A stretch of DNA of 5,614 nucleotides from an uncultured bacterium (GCA_903908025.1 CAIVQM010000038.1:1-5614); one strand, 5' to 3'. Counted from the stretch's first letter, positions 1 to 5,614 are shown. Notes: a model not told the origin generated them from the sequence alone. A program made the numbers and translations.

Positions 1-3000
1 CATCGTGGCGGCATCCTCGATCCCCTCAGCGACAACCTCGGCCCCGATGGCGTGCGCCATCTCGATGGCGGAGCGGATCAGTGCCCGGTCGACATCGAGG
101 ACGGTAACTCTCTCCATCTCGCTGTCTGGTCCCAGGAAGGTGCGATCGAGCTTGAGGTAGTCGGGGGACAGCTCCTTCACGAGGCGGATGTTCGAGTATC
201 CGGAGCCGTAGTCGTCAATCGAGATCCCGGCTCCGAGCGCTGACAGTTCCTGGACGGTCGCCAGGCCGTCGGCATTGCTCGGCAGGAACACCGACTCGAC
301 GATCTCGATGACGACGCGCTCAAGCCCATCCGTGGCCGACCACTGCGCCAAGAGGCTGGCCAGGTGGGGGTCCGCCAGCTGCTCCGCAGAGAAGTTCACG
401 GACACGTGCAGCGCCGAGTGGCCTGCATCGCGCAGCGCGGCGATGTCACCGCGCAGCAGACCCAGGGTCAACAGCCCAAGGGCGCGGATCTGACCGCTCT
501 CCTGGCAGAAGGCGATGAACTCGGCGGCCGGTACGATCTCTTTGTTCCTGCGCCACCGGATCAGGCTCTCGACCCCCCACACCTGCCCGCCGTTCGTGTG
601 CACGATCGGCTGGTAGAAGACCTCGAACTCCCCATCCCTCATTCCCTGCTCGACGAGTCGGCGCATCGTGTGACGCAGCTCGGCGGCCTGATTCATCTTG
701 ACGGAGAAGTAGGCGAAGTCATTGCCTCCGTTTCGCTTCACTTCGTACATCGCGGCGTCGGCCGCCCTCAGCAGCCCGTCGGCGGTGGATTCGTCGCGGG
801 GGTAGAGGGCGATGCCCAGGCTGCCTCCTACCGAGACCTCGGCATCGCGGATGGTAATGGGCTCGGCCAGCACCGCGACGAGCCGCTCGAGGATGACGTC
901 GAGTTCGCCCTCCGTCGGGCCGTTGGTGAGCAGGACGCCGAACTCGTCGCCCCCGATCCGGCCCACGAGGTCGGTTTGGCGGACAGCGGAGGCGATGCGA
1001 TCCGCGCACGTGCGCAGGACCATGTCACCGGACTCATGCCCGAAATGGTCGTTGATGCTCTTGAAACGGTCGAGGTCGATCCAGACGAGAGCGACGTCGG
1101 TACCTGCGCGGGCGGCTCGTGCCAACTCACGATCGACCCCCTGGGTGAAGGCGGCCCGGTTCAGCTTCTCGGTCACCGTGTCGTATGTCGCCTGCTCCGC
1201 GAGTGCGGCTGAGGCTGCCTCGAGCTTGGAGAAGGCATCCGCGGCGGTGCGGCGGAGCGCGACCAACTCCGTGATGTCCGTGAGGGTCACGATCGCACCC
1301 CGTCGGCGGCCGTCCGGCTCCTGGTACGGCACGACCTGCAGGAGGAACGACACGTCATCGTCACCGATCTCCATCGATCGACGCGGCTCGCCCTCGGCGA
1401 CGGAGTGAAGGGCCTGCGCGAACTCGGGCATGGGCAAGGTCGTTGGAGCCTGCGTCAGCAGCGTGCCGATGTCGTCCGGGATGAGGGCGAAGACGCGGAC
1501 CGCCAACGATGAGAATCGGGTGATACGCAGGTCTCTGTCGACGATGACCATGCCCTGGGTGAAGGAGGTCTGGATATTGTCAAGGTCGGTGTTGAGCTCC
1601 TGCAGGGCGTCGGATCGCGTCTGCTGCTCACGGTTGACGGCGCCGAGCTCGTCGTTGGTCGCCTGCAGTTCCTCGTTGCTGGCCTGGAGTTCCTCGTTGG
1701 TCGCCTGGAGCTCCTCGGACGCGGCCTGGAGCTCCTCGGACGAGGCCTCCAGCTCCTCGTTTGCGGCTTGCAGTTCGGCTACCGAGCTACGCAGGTCATC
1801 TTGGCTGGCGAGCAGTGCGCGCTCGAGACGGAGGATCTCCCTGTTGAACACTTCACTTGGCCCTATGGCGGGTATCTCTTCGGCGGCTGCATCGGGATCC
1901 GGCAGGAAAGCGAGCACGATCAGCTGGCGCGAGGCCAATGGGAGCGTGCGTGCCTCGAGACGCACGGCGAGGTCCCGGTCGCCGAGGTGGATAGCCCGGC
2001 TGATCTCCCGGCCGCCGCTCGCCCGAGCGAGCAGCAGAAGCGCGCGGGCCTCCTCCTGGAGCTCGGGTCGCAGGTACGAGTCCGCCGCGGACGTGGCACG
2101 ACCTTCGGGAACCCGGCAGTAGGGAGAGACGTCGCCGATGACCTCGATCAGGCTGTGGTCGTCGTCGAGGATCAGGAGGGTCTGGCCCGACGACCGGGCC
2201 AGGGCCTCCAGGACTTCGGTGTGGTGCTCCAGTCCAGTATCGCGGACAACGGCAATCCGCGTTCTCGCGGTTCCCGACGTTGGAGGAGTCTGGACGGCTG
2301 TTCGAAGGGCTCCCGTCAACGGTCGCTGTGCAGGTTCGTGGTTGCGCACGAAGATCCGGTGATCGGGGTCCAGGACATCGAAACCGGGGGTCGTGCGCGT
2401 CAGGTTCTCGGACTTGCCGAGCAGGAGCAGGCCAGTCGGCCTCAGGGCGAAAGCCATCATCGCCAGCGCACGCTCCTGCAGAGGATCGGTGAAGTAGATC
2501 AGCGTGTTGCGGCAGGAGACGAGGTCCATGCGTGGGAAGGGCGGGTCCTCTGCAACATCGTGACGGGCGAACACGATGCAATCCCGCAGCGCCTCGACCA
2601 TAAAGGAGCCTTCGGGGGTCTCGGTGACAAAGCGCGAGCGGTATGCGTCGGGAATCGAACCAGCGCCGCTCGTCGTGTAGTGCCCTCGGCGAGCGATAGC
2701 CAGACTCGACTCATCCAGATCCGTGCCGAAGACCTTCAGCCGCTGGCTGAGGTTGGCCGGATGATCGAGCAGGTCACTGATCACCATGCAGATCGAATAC
2801 GCTTCCTCGCCGGTGGCGCATCCGGGCACCCAGACGCGGATCGAATCCTCGCCTCCGCGCTCGGTGAGGTACTCGCCGAGCGCGGAGCGCAGTGCTTCAA
2901 AGGCGAGCGGGTCGCGGAAGAATGACGTGACGGTGACCAGCAGATTGCTCGACAGGGCCCGCGCCTCGTCCGCCTCCTGAACCAGGATTGCGAAGTAGTC

Positions 3001-3786
3001 ATCGATATCGGATACCTGGCGAATCGCCATCCGTCGCTGGATCTGCCGCTGCAACGTGGATTCCTTGTACTGCGAGAAGTCGATGCCCACGGCCCGGCGC
3101 ACCTGAGTTGTGATCGACAGCAGCATGTCGCCAGCGGGTGGGGACATGTCCTCACCCGGCCAGCCACCGCCATCGGAGAGCTGGGCCGCCAGGCGGTCGC
3201 CCAGCTCGACGACGCTGGCGACGAAATCAACGCCGCCGAGCGAGATGGCGGCTCGCGGCATGCTGTCGAATCGGGCATCGTCAGGTGACTGCACCATGGT
3301 GAGTCCGCCTGCACTCCGCACGTCACGCATTCCTTGTGCGCCGTCGGATCCGGTACCGGAAAGAACAACGGCCACGGCTCGATCGCGCCAGTGCTCAGCA
3401 AGCGAGGTGAAGAGCAGGTCGATCTTGGGGCTCGGCCCGAAGCGTGGTCCAGGCGTGGCCAGGTGAACGACGTCATCAACGAGGGTCACGTCGGAGTTGG
3501 GCGGGCACACCAGCACGACATCAGGTTCAAGCCGTGAGCCGTCGACGCAGACACGGACGGGCAGGGAGCTGGCTCGGCTCAGCAACTCGACCATCAGACT
3601 TGCGTGGTCGGGGGCCAGGTGCTGAGCGATCACGAACGCAGATCCGGTTCCTGACCGGATCTGCGCGAGCAGGCCCTGCAACGCCTCCAGTCCACCGGCG
3701 GACGCGCCGATGGCCACAACGCGGGCGAGCTTCCGTGGATGTGCGGCGTCCGGGTGCTGAGTGTCACCACCGCGGCTTTTGCCCAT
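1..3786 (-). CDS. CheB-CheR-PAS-GGDEF-EAL fusion signalling protein (3' end outside window)
   Basis: The frame is open for 1262 codons from an ATG at 3786. A GGAGG at 3794-3798 lies 7 nt upstream and supports this start; the ATG at 3800 is out of frame. Domains in order: CheB methylesterase, about 20-205, with the triad Ser29 (IGASAGG), His56 (AQHLAP) and Asp148 (SGTGSDGA); CheR methyltransferase, about 220-482, with SAM loop GCATGEEA at 322-329 and SCRNTLIYF at 424-432; degenerate PAS-like region, about 495-640; coiled coil, about 646-740; PAS, about 738-841, ending DITEL; GGDEF, about 865-1025, with IDLDRFK (Asp904), GGDEF at 945-949 and I-site RQTD at 936-939; EAL from about 1040, with ESL for EAL (Glu1073), Asn1131, Glu1164, Asp1191-Asp1192, Lys1212 and Glu1254. 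The last EAL motif lies beyond the edge. There is no REC domain, TM segment or signal peptide, so it is probably cytoplasmic. Inferred activities: glutamyl methylation and demethylation of receptors, plus c-di-GMP synthesis and hydrolysis. CheB-CheR-PAS hybrids more often end in a histidine kinase. The domain calls are firm; the physiological role is unknown. Confidence 0.95.
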   Translation of the reverse strand, partial: MGKSRGGDTQHPDAAHPRKLARVVAIGASAGGLEALQGLLAQIRSGTGSAFVIAQHLAPDHASLMVELLSRASSLPVRVCVDGSRLEPDVVLVCPPNSDVTLVDDVVHLATPGPRFGPSPKIDLLFTSLAEHWRDRAVAVVLSGTGSDGAQGMRDVRSAGGLTMVQSPDDARFDSMPRAAISLGGVDFVASVVELGDRLAAQLSDGGGWPGEDMSPPAGDMLLSITTQVRRAVGIDFSQYKESTLQRQIQRRMAIRQVSDIDDYFAILVQEADEARALSSNLLVTVTSFFRDPLAFEALRSALGEYLTERGGEDSIRVWVPGCATGEEAYSICMVISDLLDHPANLSQRLKVFGTDLDESSLAIARRGHYTTSGAGSIPDAYRSRFVTETPEGSFMVEALRDCIVFARHDVAEDPPFPRMDLVSCRNTLIYFTDPLQERALAMMAFALRPTGLLLLGKSENLTRTTPGFDVLDPDHRIFVRNHEPAQRPLTGALRTAVQTPPTSGTARTRIAVVRDTGLEHHTEVLEALARSSGQTLLILDDDHSLIEVIGDVSPYCRVPEGRATSAADSYLRPELQEEARALLLLARASGGREISRAIHLGDRDLAVRLEARTLPLASRQLIVLAFLPDPDAAAEEIPAIGPSEVFNREILRLERALLASQDDLRSSVAELQAANEELEASSEELQAASEELQATNEELQASNEELQATNDELGAVNREQQTRSDALQELNTDLDNIQTSFTQGMVIVDRDLRITRFSSLAVRVFALIPDDIGTLLTQAPTTLPMPEFAQALHSVAEGEPRRSMEIGDDDVSFLLQVVPYQEPDGRRRGAIVTLTDITELVALRRTAADAFSKLEAASAALAEQATYDTVTEKLNRAAFTQGVDRELARAARAGTDVALVWIDLDRFKSINDHFGHESGDMVLRTCADRIASAVRQTDLVGRIGGDEFGVLLTNGPTEGELDVILERLVAVLAEPITIRDAEVSVGGSLGIALYPRDESTADGLLRAADAAMYEVKRNGGNDFAYFSVKMNQAAELRHTMRRLVEQGMRDGEFEVFYQPIVHTNGGQVWGVESLIRWRRNKEIVPAAEFIAFCQESGQIRALGLLTLGLLRGDIAALRDAGHSALHVSVNFSAEQLADPHLASLLAQWSATDGLERVVIEIVESVFLPSNADGLATVQELSALGAGISIDDYGSGYSNIRLVKELSPDYLKLDRTFLGPDSEMERVTVLDVDRALIRSAIEMAHAIGAEVVAEGIEDAATM
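1645..1776 (-). repeat. Six in-frame heptad repeats (signalling coiled coil) inside the CheB-CheR fusion
   Basis: This DNA encodes residues 671-714 as six consecutive 7-residue units plus a final EL: ELQAANE, ELEASSE, ELQAASE, ELQATNE, ELQASNE, ELQATND, EL. At DNA level it is a degenerate 21-bp period. The regular Leu with Glu/Gln/Asn pattern is the long coiled coil typical of CheB-CheR-PAS proteins, between the methyltransferase half and the downstream PAS and output domains. It probably mediates dimerisation and passes conformational signals to GGDEF, which must dimerise to work. The near-identical units could expand or contract by slippage in whole heptads, but there is no evidence of this in a single sequence. 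Confidence 0.9.
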
Positions 3787-3793
3787 GAATCTC

Positions 3794-3798
3794 CCTCC
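3794..3798 (-). promoter_or_regulatory. Ribosome binding site of the CheB-CheR fusion gene
   Basis: On the minus strand GGAGG is followed by a further GAG and lies 7 nt before the ATG at 3786. It fixes the start of the fusion gene and argues against the out-of-frame ATG at 3800. Confidence 0.75.
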
Positions 3799-3809
3799 AT
3801 TAATGTCCG

Positions 3810-3815
3810 ATATTA
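3810..3815 (-). promoter_or_regulatory. Possible -10 box for the CheB-CheR fusion gene
   Basis: TAATAT on the minus strand is the one AT-rich hexamer in an otherwise GC-rich gap. It lies 23 nt before the start codon, which would give a leader of roughly 15-18 nt that just covers the ribosome binding site. No good TTGACA-like -35 is visible 16-18 nt upstream. That position instead overlaps the inverted repeat at 3828-3842, which would suit an activator- or repressor-controlled promoter. This is inference from the hexamer and spacing only. Confidence 0.35.
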
Positions 3816-3827
3816 GCTGTGGGGTGG

Positions 3828-3842
3828 GGGCATGGTGTGCCC
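3828..3842. promoter_or_regulatory. Operator-like inverted repeat GGGCA-N5-TGCCC
   Basis: The sequence has perfect 5-bp arms around a 5-bp spacer (TGGTG). Its centre at 3835 is about 20 bp upstream of the putative minus-strand -10 box, where a -35 element would sit. The size and symmetry suit a dimeric DNA-binding protein. Short GC-rich palindromes arise easily by chance in such DNA, so this is only a candidate. Confidence 0.3.
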
Positions 3843-3857
3843 GACCGCGGTGATTCC

Positions 3858-3915
3858 TAGGTGCCCCGCTCCGTGACCCGCAATCGCTGAGCCGCAACGT
3901 CACGCCCGGCACCTA
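3858..3915. repeat. Nested inverted repeat in the divergent intergenic region
   Basis: The outer arms are TAGGTGCC (3858-3865) and GGCACCTA (3908-3915), an 8-bp perfect match. The inner arms are CGTGAC (3872-3877) and GTCACG (3899-3904), a 6-bp perfect match. They are nested with 6-nt and 3-nt internal gaps and a 21-nt centre, giving 14 pairs in one imperfect hairpin or two paired half-sites. The right outer arm overlaps TACACT (3914-3919), a possible -10 for the downstream plus-strand gene, although no matching -35 is visible. It could be a binding site for a regulator shared by the two divergent genes. There is no U-tract, so a terminator is unlikely. Confidence 0.4.
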
Positions 3916-3943
3916 CACTGCGACGATCGGCCGACGGGGGCAT

Positions 3944-3950
3944 GGAGAGG
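3944..3950 (+). promoter_or_regulatory. Ribosome binding site of the membrane GGDEF gene
   Basis: GGAGAGG ends 8 nt before the GTG at 3959, a standard spacing. Two earlier in-frame GTG codons at 3950 and 3953 overlap or abut this sequence and so are poor starts. This decides the start of the gene. Confidence 0.6.
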
Positions 3951-3958
3951 TGGTGCTC

Positions 3959-4834
3959 GTGATCAGTCGGCGTGAGCTGCTGCTCGGGTTAGTGCTGCCA
4001 CTCATCGTGGTGGCCGCCCTTGTTGGCCTCGGGCTTTCGGGCCACCAGTCGATCGCCTGCATCGCGTTCCTAGCCGCGGTGCCGATGTTCGCCGCGATGT
4101 TCAGCCGACCGCTGCTCACGGGGATCGTGGCGCTCGTCTCGGTGCTGTCGGCCATGGTCATGTCGGCGTCGGCGTTCGGATTGCGCTTCTCCGAGGCGAT
4201 TCCGATCATTGTCGGCGTCATCATCGGTGCATCGGCCGCGGTGCTCGCAAGTCAGTCGAAGACGCAGTCCCGACCGCCTGCGCGAGCGCAGGCTCGTGAG
4301 GCGACGGCCGCCGGAGGCGCACCCGCAACGTCGCCGGGGACGGACATCGTCACCGGACTCCCGAACCGAGCAGCCGTGCTGTCCACCCTGACCGGTCCCA
4401 ATACCTCGACTGCCCGCGTCATCATGGTGATCGGCTGCGACGGGATGGCCGCGCTGAACGAGGAGCGGGGCCGTGATCTGGGCGACGTCTTCCTCTTCGC
4501 GGTCGCTGGCCGAACCCGTTGGGCGCTGCCCGAAGACGACATCGTTGCCCGGTGGCACGGCGACGAGATCCTCGCCGTCGTCACGGCTGATCCCTCTTCT
4601 GTGGGACCGACCCTGCAGCTGATCACGGACAAGGTGAACCACAACCCCATCCGCACTGATGCCGGCCTGATCCCCCTTACGATCTCCGCGGGCGCGGCCG
4701 CGTGGCCGGTGGGGGCGGACTTCGCCGACGCCGTCGATCGGGCGCGGCGCGCCATGCATGCAGCGAAGGGCCAGGGACCGGGCCGCCTGGTGATGGAGTC
4801 GGCTCGGGAGGCGGAATCGCCGGACGTCGCTTAG
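3959..4834 (+). CDS. Four-helix membrane protein with degenerate GGDEF domain
   Basis: This encodes 291 aa from GTG 3959; the earlier GTGs at 3950 and 3953 would add 2-3 residues. The N-terminus carries basic residues (SRRE), then about four hydrophobic segments near residues 6-27, 31-48, 52-71 and 79-97. An Ala/Pro/Arg-rich linker follows, about 98-125. The C-terminal domain (about 127-280) is GGDEF-like, starting with VTGLPNR (131-137). Catalytic features are eroded. The usual DxD-FK stretch reads GCDGMAALN (159-167), so the first metal-ligand Asp is Gly and the Lys is lost. The usual GH before GD reads GR. The signature is HGDEI (200-204), keeping only G-D-E. The I-site position reads PEDD, not RxxD. 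It is therefore probably not an active cyclase; binding GTP or c-di-GMP, or pairing with another GGDEF protein, is possible. It is divergent from the CheB-CheR-GGDEF-EAL gene, and shared control is an inference. The membrane-GGDEF call is strong; its activity is uncertain. Confidence 0.88.
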   Translation: MISRRELLLGLVLPLIVVAALVGLGLSGHQSIACIAFLAAVPMFAAMFSRPLLTGIVALVSVLSAMVMSASAFGLRFSEAIPIIVGVIIGASAAVLASQSKTQSRPPARAQAREATAAGGAPATSPGTDIVTGLPNRAAVLSTLTGPNTSTARVIMVIGCDGMAALNEERGRDLGDVFLFAVAGRTRWALPEDDIVARWHGDEILAVVTADPSSVGPTLQLITDKVNHNPIRTDAGLIPLTISAGAAAWPVGADFADAVDRARRAMHAAKGQGPGRLVMESAREAESPDVA

Positions 4835-4850
4835 CCTCAAGGCAGAGAAA

Positions 4851-4898
4851 TACCGGGTTTGCCCGGATCGATGTCCGGTACACCCCGCCCCTCGGCGG
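4851..4898 (+). other. Hairpin-forming leader/intergenic stretch
   Basis: The 81-nt gap between the membrane GGDEF gene and the DUF4397 gene holds two small perfect stems: CCGGG-TTTG-CCCGG (4853-4866) and CCGCC-CCTC-GGCGG (4885-4898). An alternative longer-range pairing, TACCGG (4851-4856) with CCGGTA (4875-4880), excludes the first stem. None has a U-tract, so an intrinsic terminator is not well supported. They may be leader structure of the secreted-protein mRNA or chance GC-rich pairing. I recognise no known riboswitch class, and no convincing promoter is visible here. Confidence 0.3.
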
Positions 4899-4903
4899 CT
4901 AAC

Positions 4904-4909
4904 GAAAGG
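4904..4909 (+). promoter_or_regulatory. Ribosome binding site of the DUF4397 gene
   Basis: GAAAGG lies 6 nt before ATG 4916. The ATG is followed directly by a clear signal peptide, which supports this start over the in-frame ATG at 4934, which would remove the first six residues of that signal. Confidence 0.6.
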
Positions 4910-4915
4910 TTCCAC

Positions 4916-5614
4916 ATGATTGGTTCACGACTCATGCGTGGCGCAGCAGTTGCTGTGGTGGCGTTGGTTCCCCTTGGCCTGCTGGCCACGGCAACTCCGG
5001 TGTCAGCAGCGCCCGCTCCCAAGACGGCCACCGTGTCCGTCCTGCACGGCATTCCTGGCGTGACCGTCGATGTCTACGCCAACGACATGCTGCTGATCAA
5101 CGACTTCACTCCGGGTTCGCTGAAGACCGTCAAGGTCCCGGGCGGCACCTACAACCTCGAGCTGTTCCCCGCCACGGCTACGGACTCCTCGGGCACTCCG
5201 ATCCTGGCGGCATCCGCGACCGTTGCCAACGGCAAGAACTACACCGTCACCGCGAACCTCAGCGCGACGGGCACCCCGGCGCTGAACGTGTTCGTCAACA
5301 ACCAGGCGGCCATCAAGAAGGGCAAGAACAACAAGGCTGGTGAGGGCCGCATCACGGTGCGTCACATCGCCGCTGCCCCCGCCGTGGACATCTACGTCAA
5401 CGGCAACGTGGCGTTCTCCGGCCTGACCAACCCGAACGAGGTCTCCACGACGTTGGCCAAGGGCACCTACCAGGCCGCAGCAGGCCTCTCGGGTGCCGGC
5501 ACCGCCGGCATCGCGCTCGGCCCGCTGCCCGTTCAGGTCCGTCAGGGCTGGAACGTCATCGTCTACGCATGGGGCGTGCCGCAGGCCGCCGGTGGCGCAG
5601 GCGTGCAGGTGGCC
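4916..5614 (+). CDS. Secreted protein with two DUF4397 domains (3' end outside window)
   Basis: There are 233 codons in the window, with no stop before the edge. Residues 1-32 form a Sec signal peptide: basic start (SRLMR), hydrophobic core about 10-26, and likely cleavage after VSA or VSAA near 31-32. The mature part holds two related beta-rich modules. The first, about 38-118, begins VSVLHGIPGVTVDVYAND. The second, about 145-225, begins ITVRHIAAAPAVDIYVNG. Each shows the DUF4397 pattern of V-x-x-H, then VD(V/I)Y-N, then a GTY turn (GGTYNLEL and KGTYQAAA). A Lys/Asn/Gly-rich linker (IKKGKNNK, 133-140) joins them. No lipobox or sortase motif is visible so far; a C-terminal anchor could lie beyond the window. 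DUF4397 has no assigned biochemical activity; the proteins are exported and presumed to act in the envelope or matrix. Codon choice is strongly biased to AAC, AAG, GTC and ACC, suggesting high expression. It lies 81 nt after the GGDEF gene on the same strand, so co-transcription is possible but unproven. Confidence 0.92.
   Translation, partial: MIGSRLMRGAAVAVVALVPLGLLATATPVSAAPAPKTATVSVLHGIPGVTVDVYANDMLLINDFTPGSLKTVKVPGGTYNLELFPATATDSSGTPILAASATVANGKNYTVTANLSATGTPALNVFVNNQAAIKKGKNNKAGEGRITVRHIAAAPAVDIYVNGNVAFSGLTNPNEVSTTLAKGTYQAAAGLSGAGTAGIALGPLPVQVRQGWNVIVYAWGVPQAAGGAGVQVA

Noticed and set aside
364..1212. 282-codon plus-strand open frame
   Set aside because: It lies opposite the GGDEF and EAL domains of the minus-strand gene, whose frame carries all the canonical motifs. 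The plus-strand translation resembles no family I recognise. Long antisense frames are expected in high-GC DNA.
1430..2122. 230-codon plus-strand Ser-rich frame
   Set aside because: Its Ser/Ala repeats are the antisense reading of the heptad coiled-coil codons of the minus-strand gene.
1768..2925. 385-codon plus-strand open frame
   Set aside because: It is antisense to the CheR, PAS-like and coiled-coil parts of the fusion gene. No recognisable domain and no credible ribosome binding site were seen; it is a codon-bias shadow.
3942..3962. Seven-codon mini-frame ATG to TGA overlapping the GTG start at 3959
   Set aside because: The ATG overlaps the start of the Shine-Dalgarno of the real gene and has no ribosome binding site of its own; the 1-codon overlap is probably fortuitous.
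4853..4866. Intrinsic terminator after the membrane GGDEF gene
   Set aside because: The stem is only 5 bp and is followed by a GC-rich sequence with no U-tract, so it does not meet the usual form of an intrinsic terminator.
4070..4915. 281-codon minus-strand open frame opposite the membrane GGDEF gene
   Set aside because: It has Arg/Gly/His-rich low-complexity composition with no domain. The plus strand encodes clear transmembrane segments and a GGDEF-like domain.
4835..4915. c-di-GMP riboswitch
   Set aside because: The conserved core segments of the known c-di-GMP-I and c-di-GMP-II classes were looked for by eye and not found, and the gap is rather short for such an element.

Overview
The window looks like a chromosomal segment of a high-GC actinobacterium. 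Third codon positions are strongly G/C, GTG is a plausible start codon, Shine-Dalgarno sequences are purine-rich, and a Sec-secreted DUF4397 protein of a kind common in Actinobacteria is present. No genus can be named from the sequence alone. I see no mobile element, CRISPR array, tRNA or rRNA.

Layout. Positions 3786 to 1 (minus strand) are one uninterrupted reading frame of 1262 codons that runs off the left edge. It is a multidomain signalling protein with the order CheB methylesterase - CheR methyltransferase - PAS-like domain - heptad coiled coil - PAS - GGDEF - EAL. It therefore joins chemotaxis-type receptor methylation and demethylation to cyclic di-GMP synthesis and breakdown in one chain. 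The large plus-strand open frames opposite it (for example 364-1212 and 1768-2925) are shadows. Positions 3787-3958 are a divergent intergenic region with a good ribosome binding site for each gene, a possible -10 box and several inverted or direct repeats. Positions 3959-4834 (plus) encode a four-helix membrane protein with a degenerate cytoplasmic GGDEF domain. Positions 4835-4915 are a short gap with small hairpins. Positions 4916-5614 (plus, cut by the right edge) encode a secreted protein with two DUF4397 domains.

How the genes may work together. The two divergent genes both carry GGDEF domains. The large one has all the visible sequence marks of an active, feedback-inhibited cyclase plus a nearly intact phosphodiesterase. 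The small one has lost a metal ligand, the signature and the I-site, so it looks like a pseudo-enzyme or a nucleotide sensor. A working hypothesis is a c-di-GMP control locus in which the fusion protein ties receptor methylation to second-messenger level and the membrane protein adds an input. The secreted DUF4397 protein may be an envelope or surface output, but its link to the other two rests only on adjacency and same-strand placement with the small GGDEF gene.
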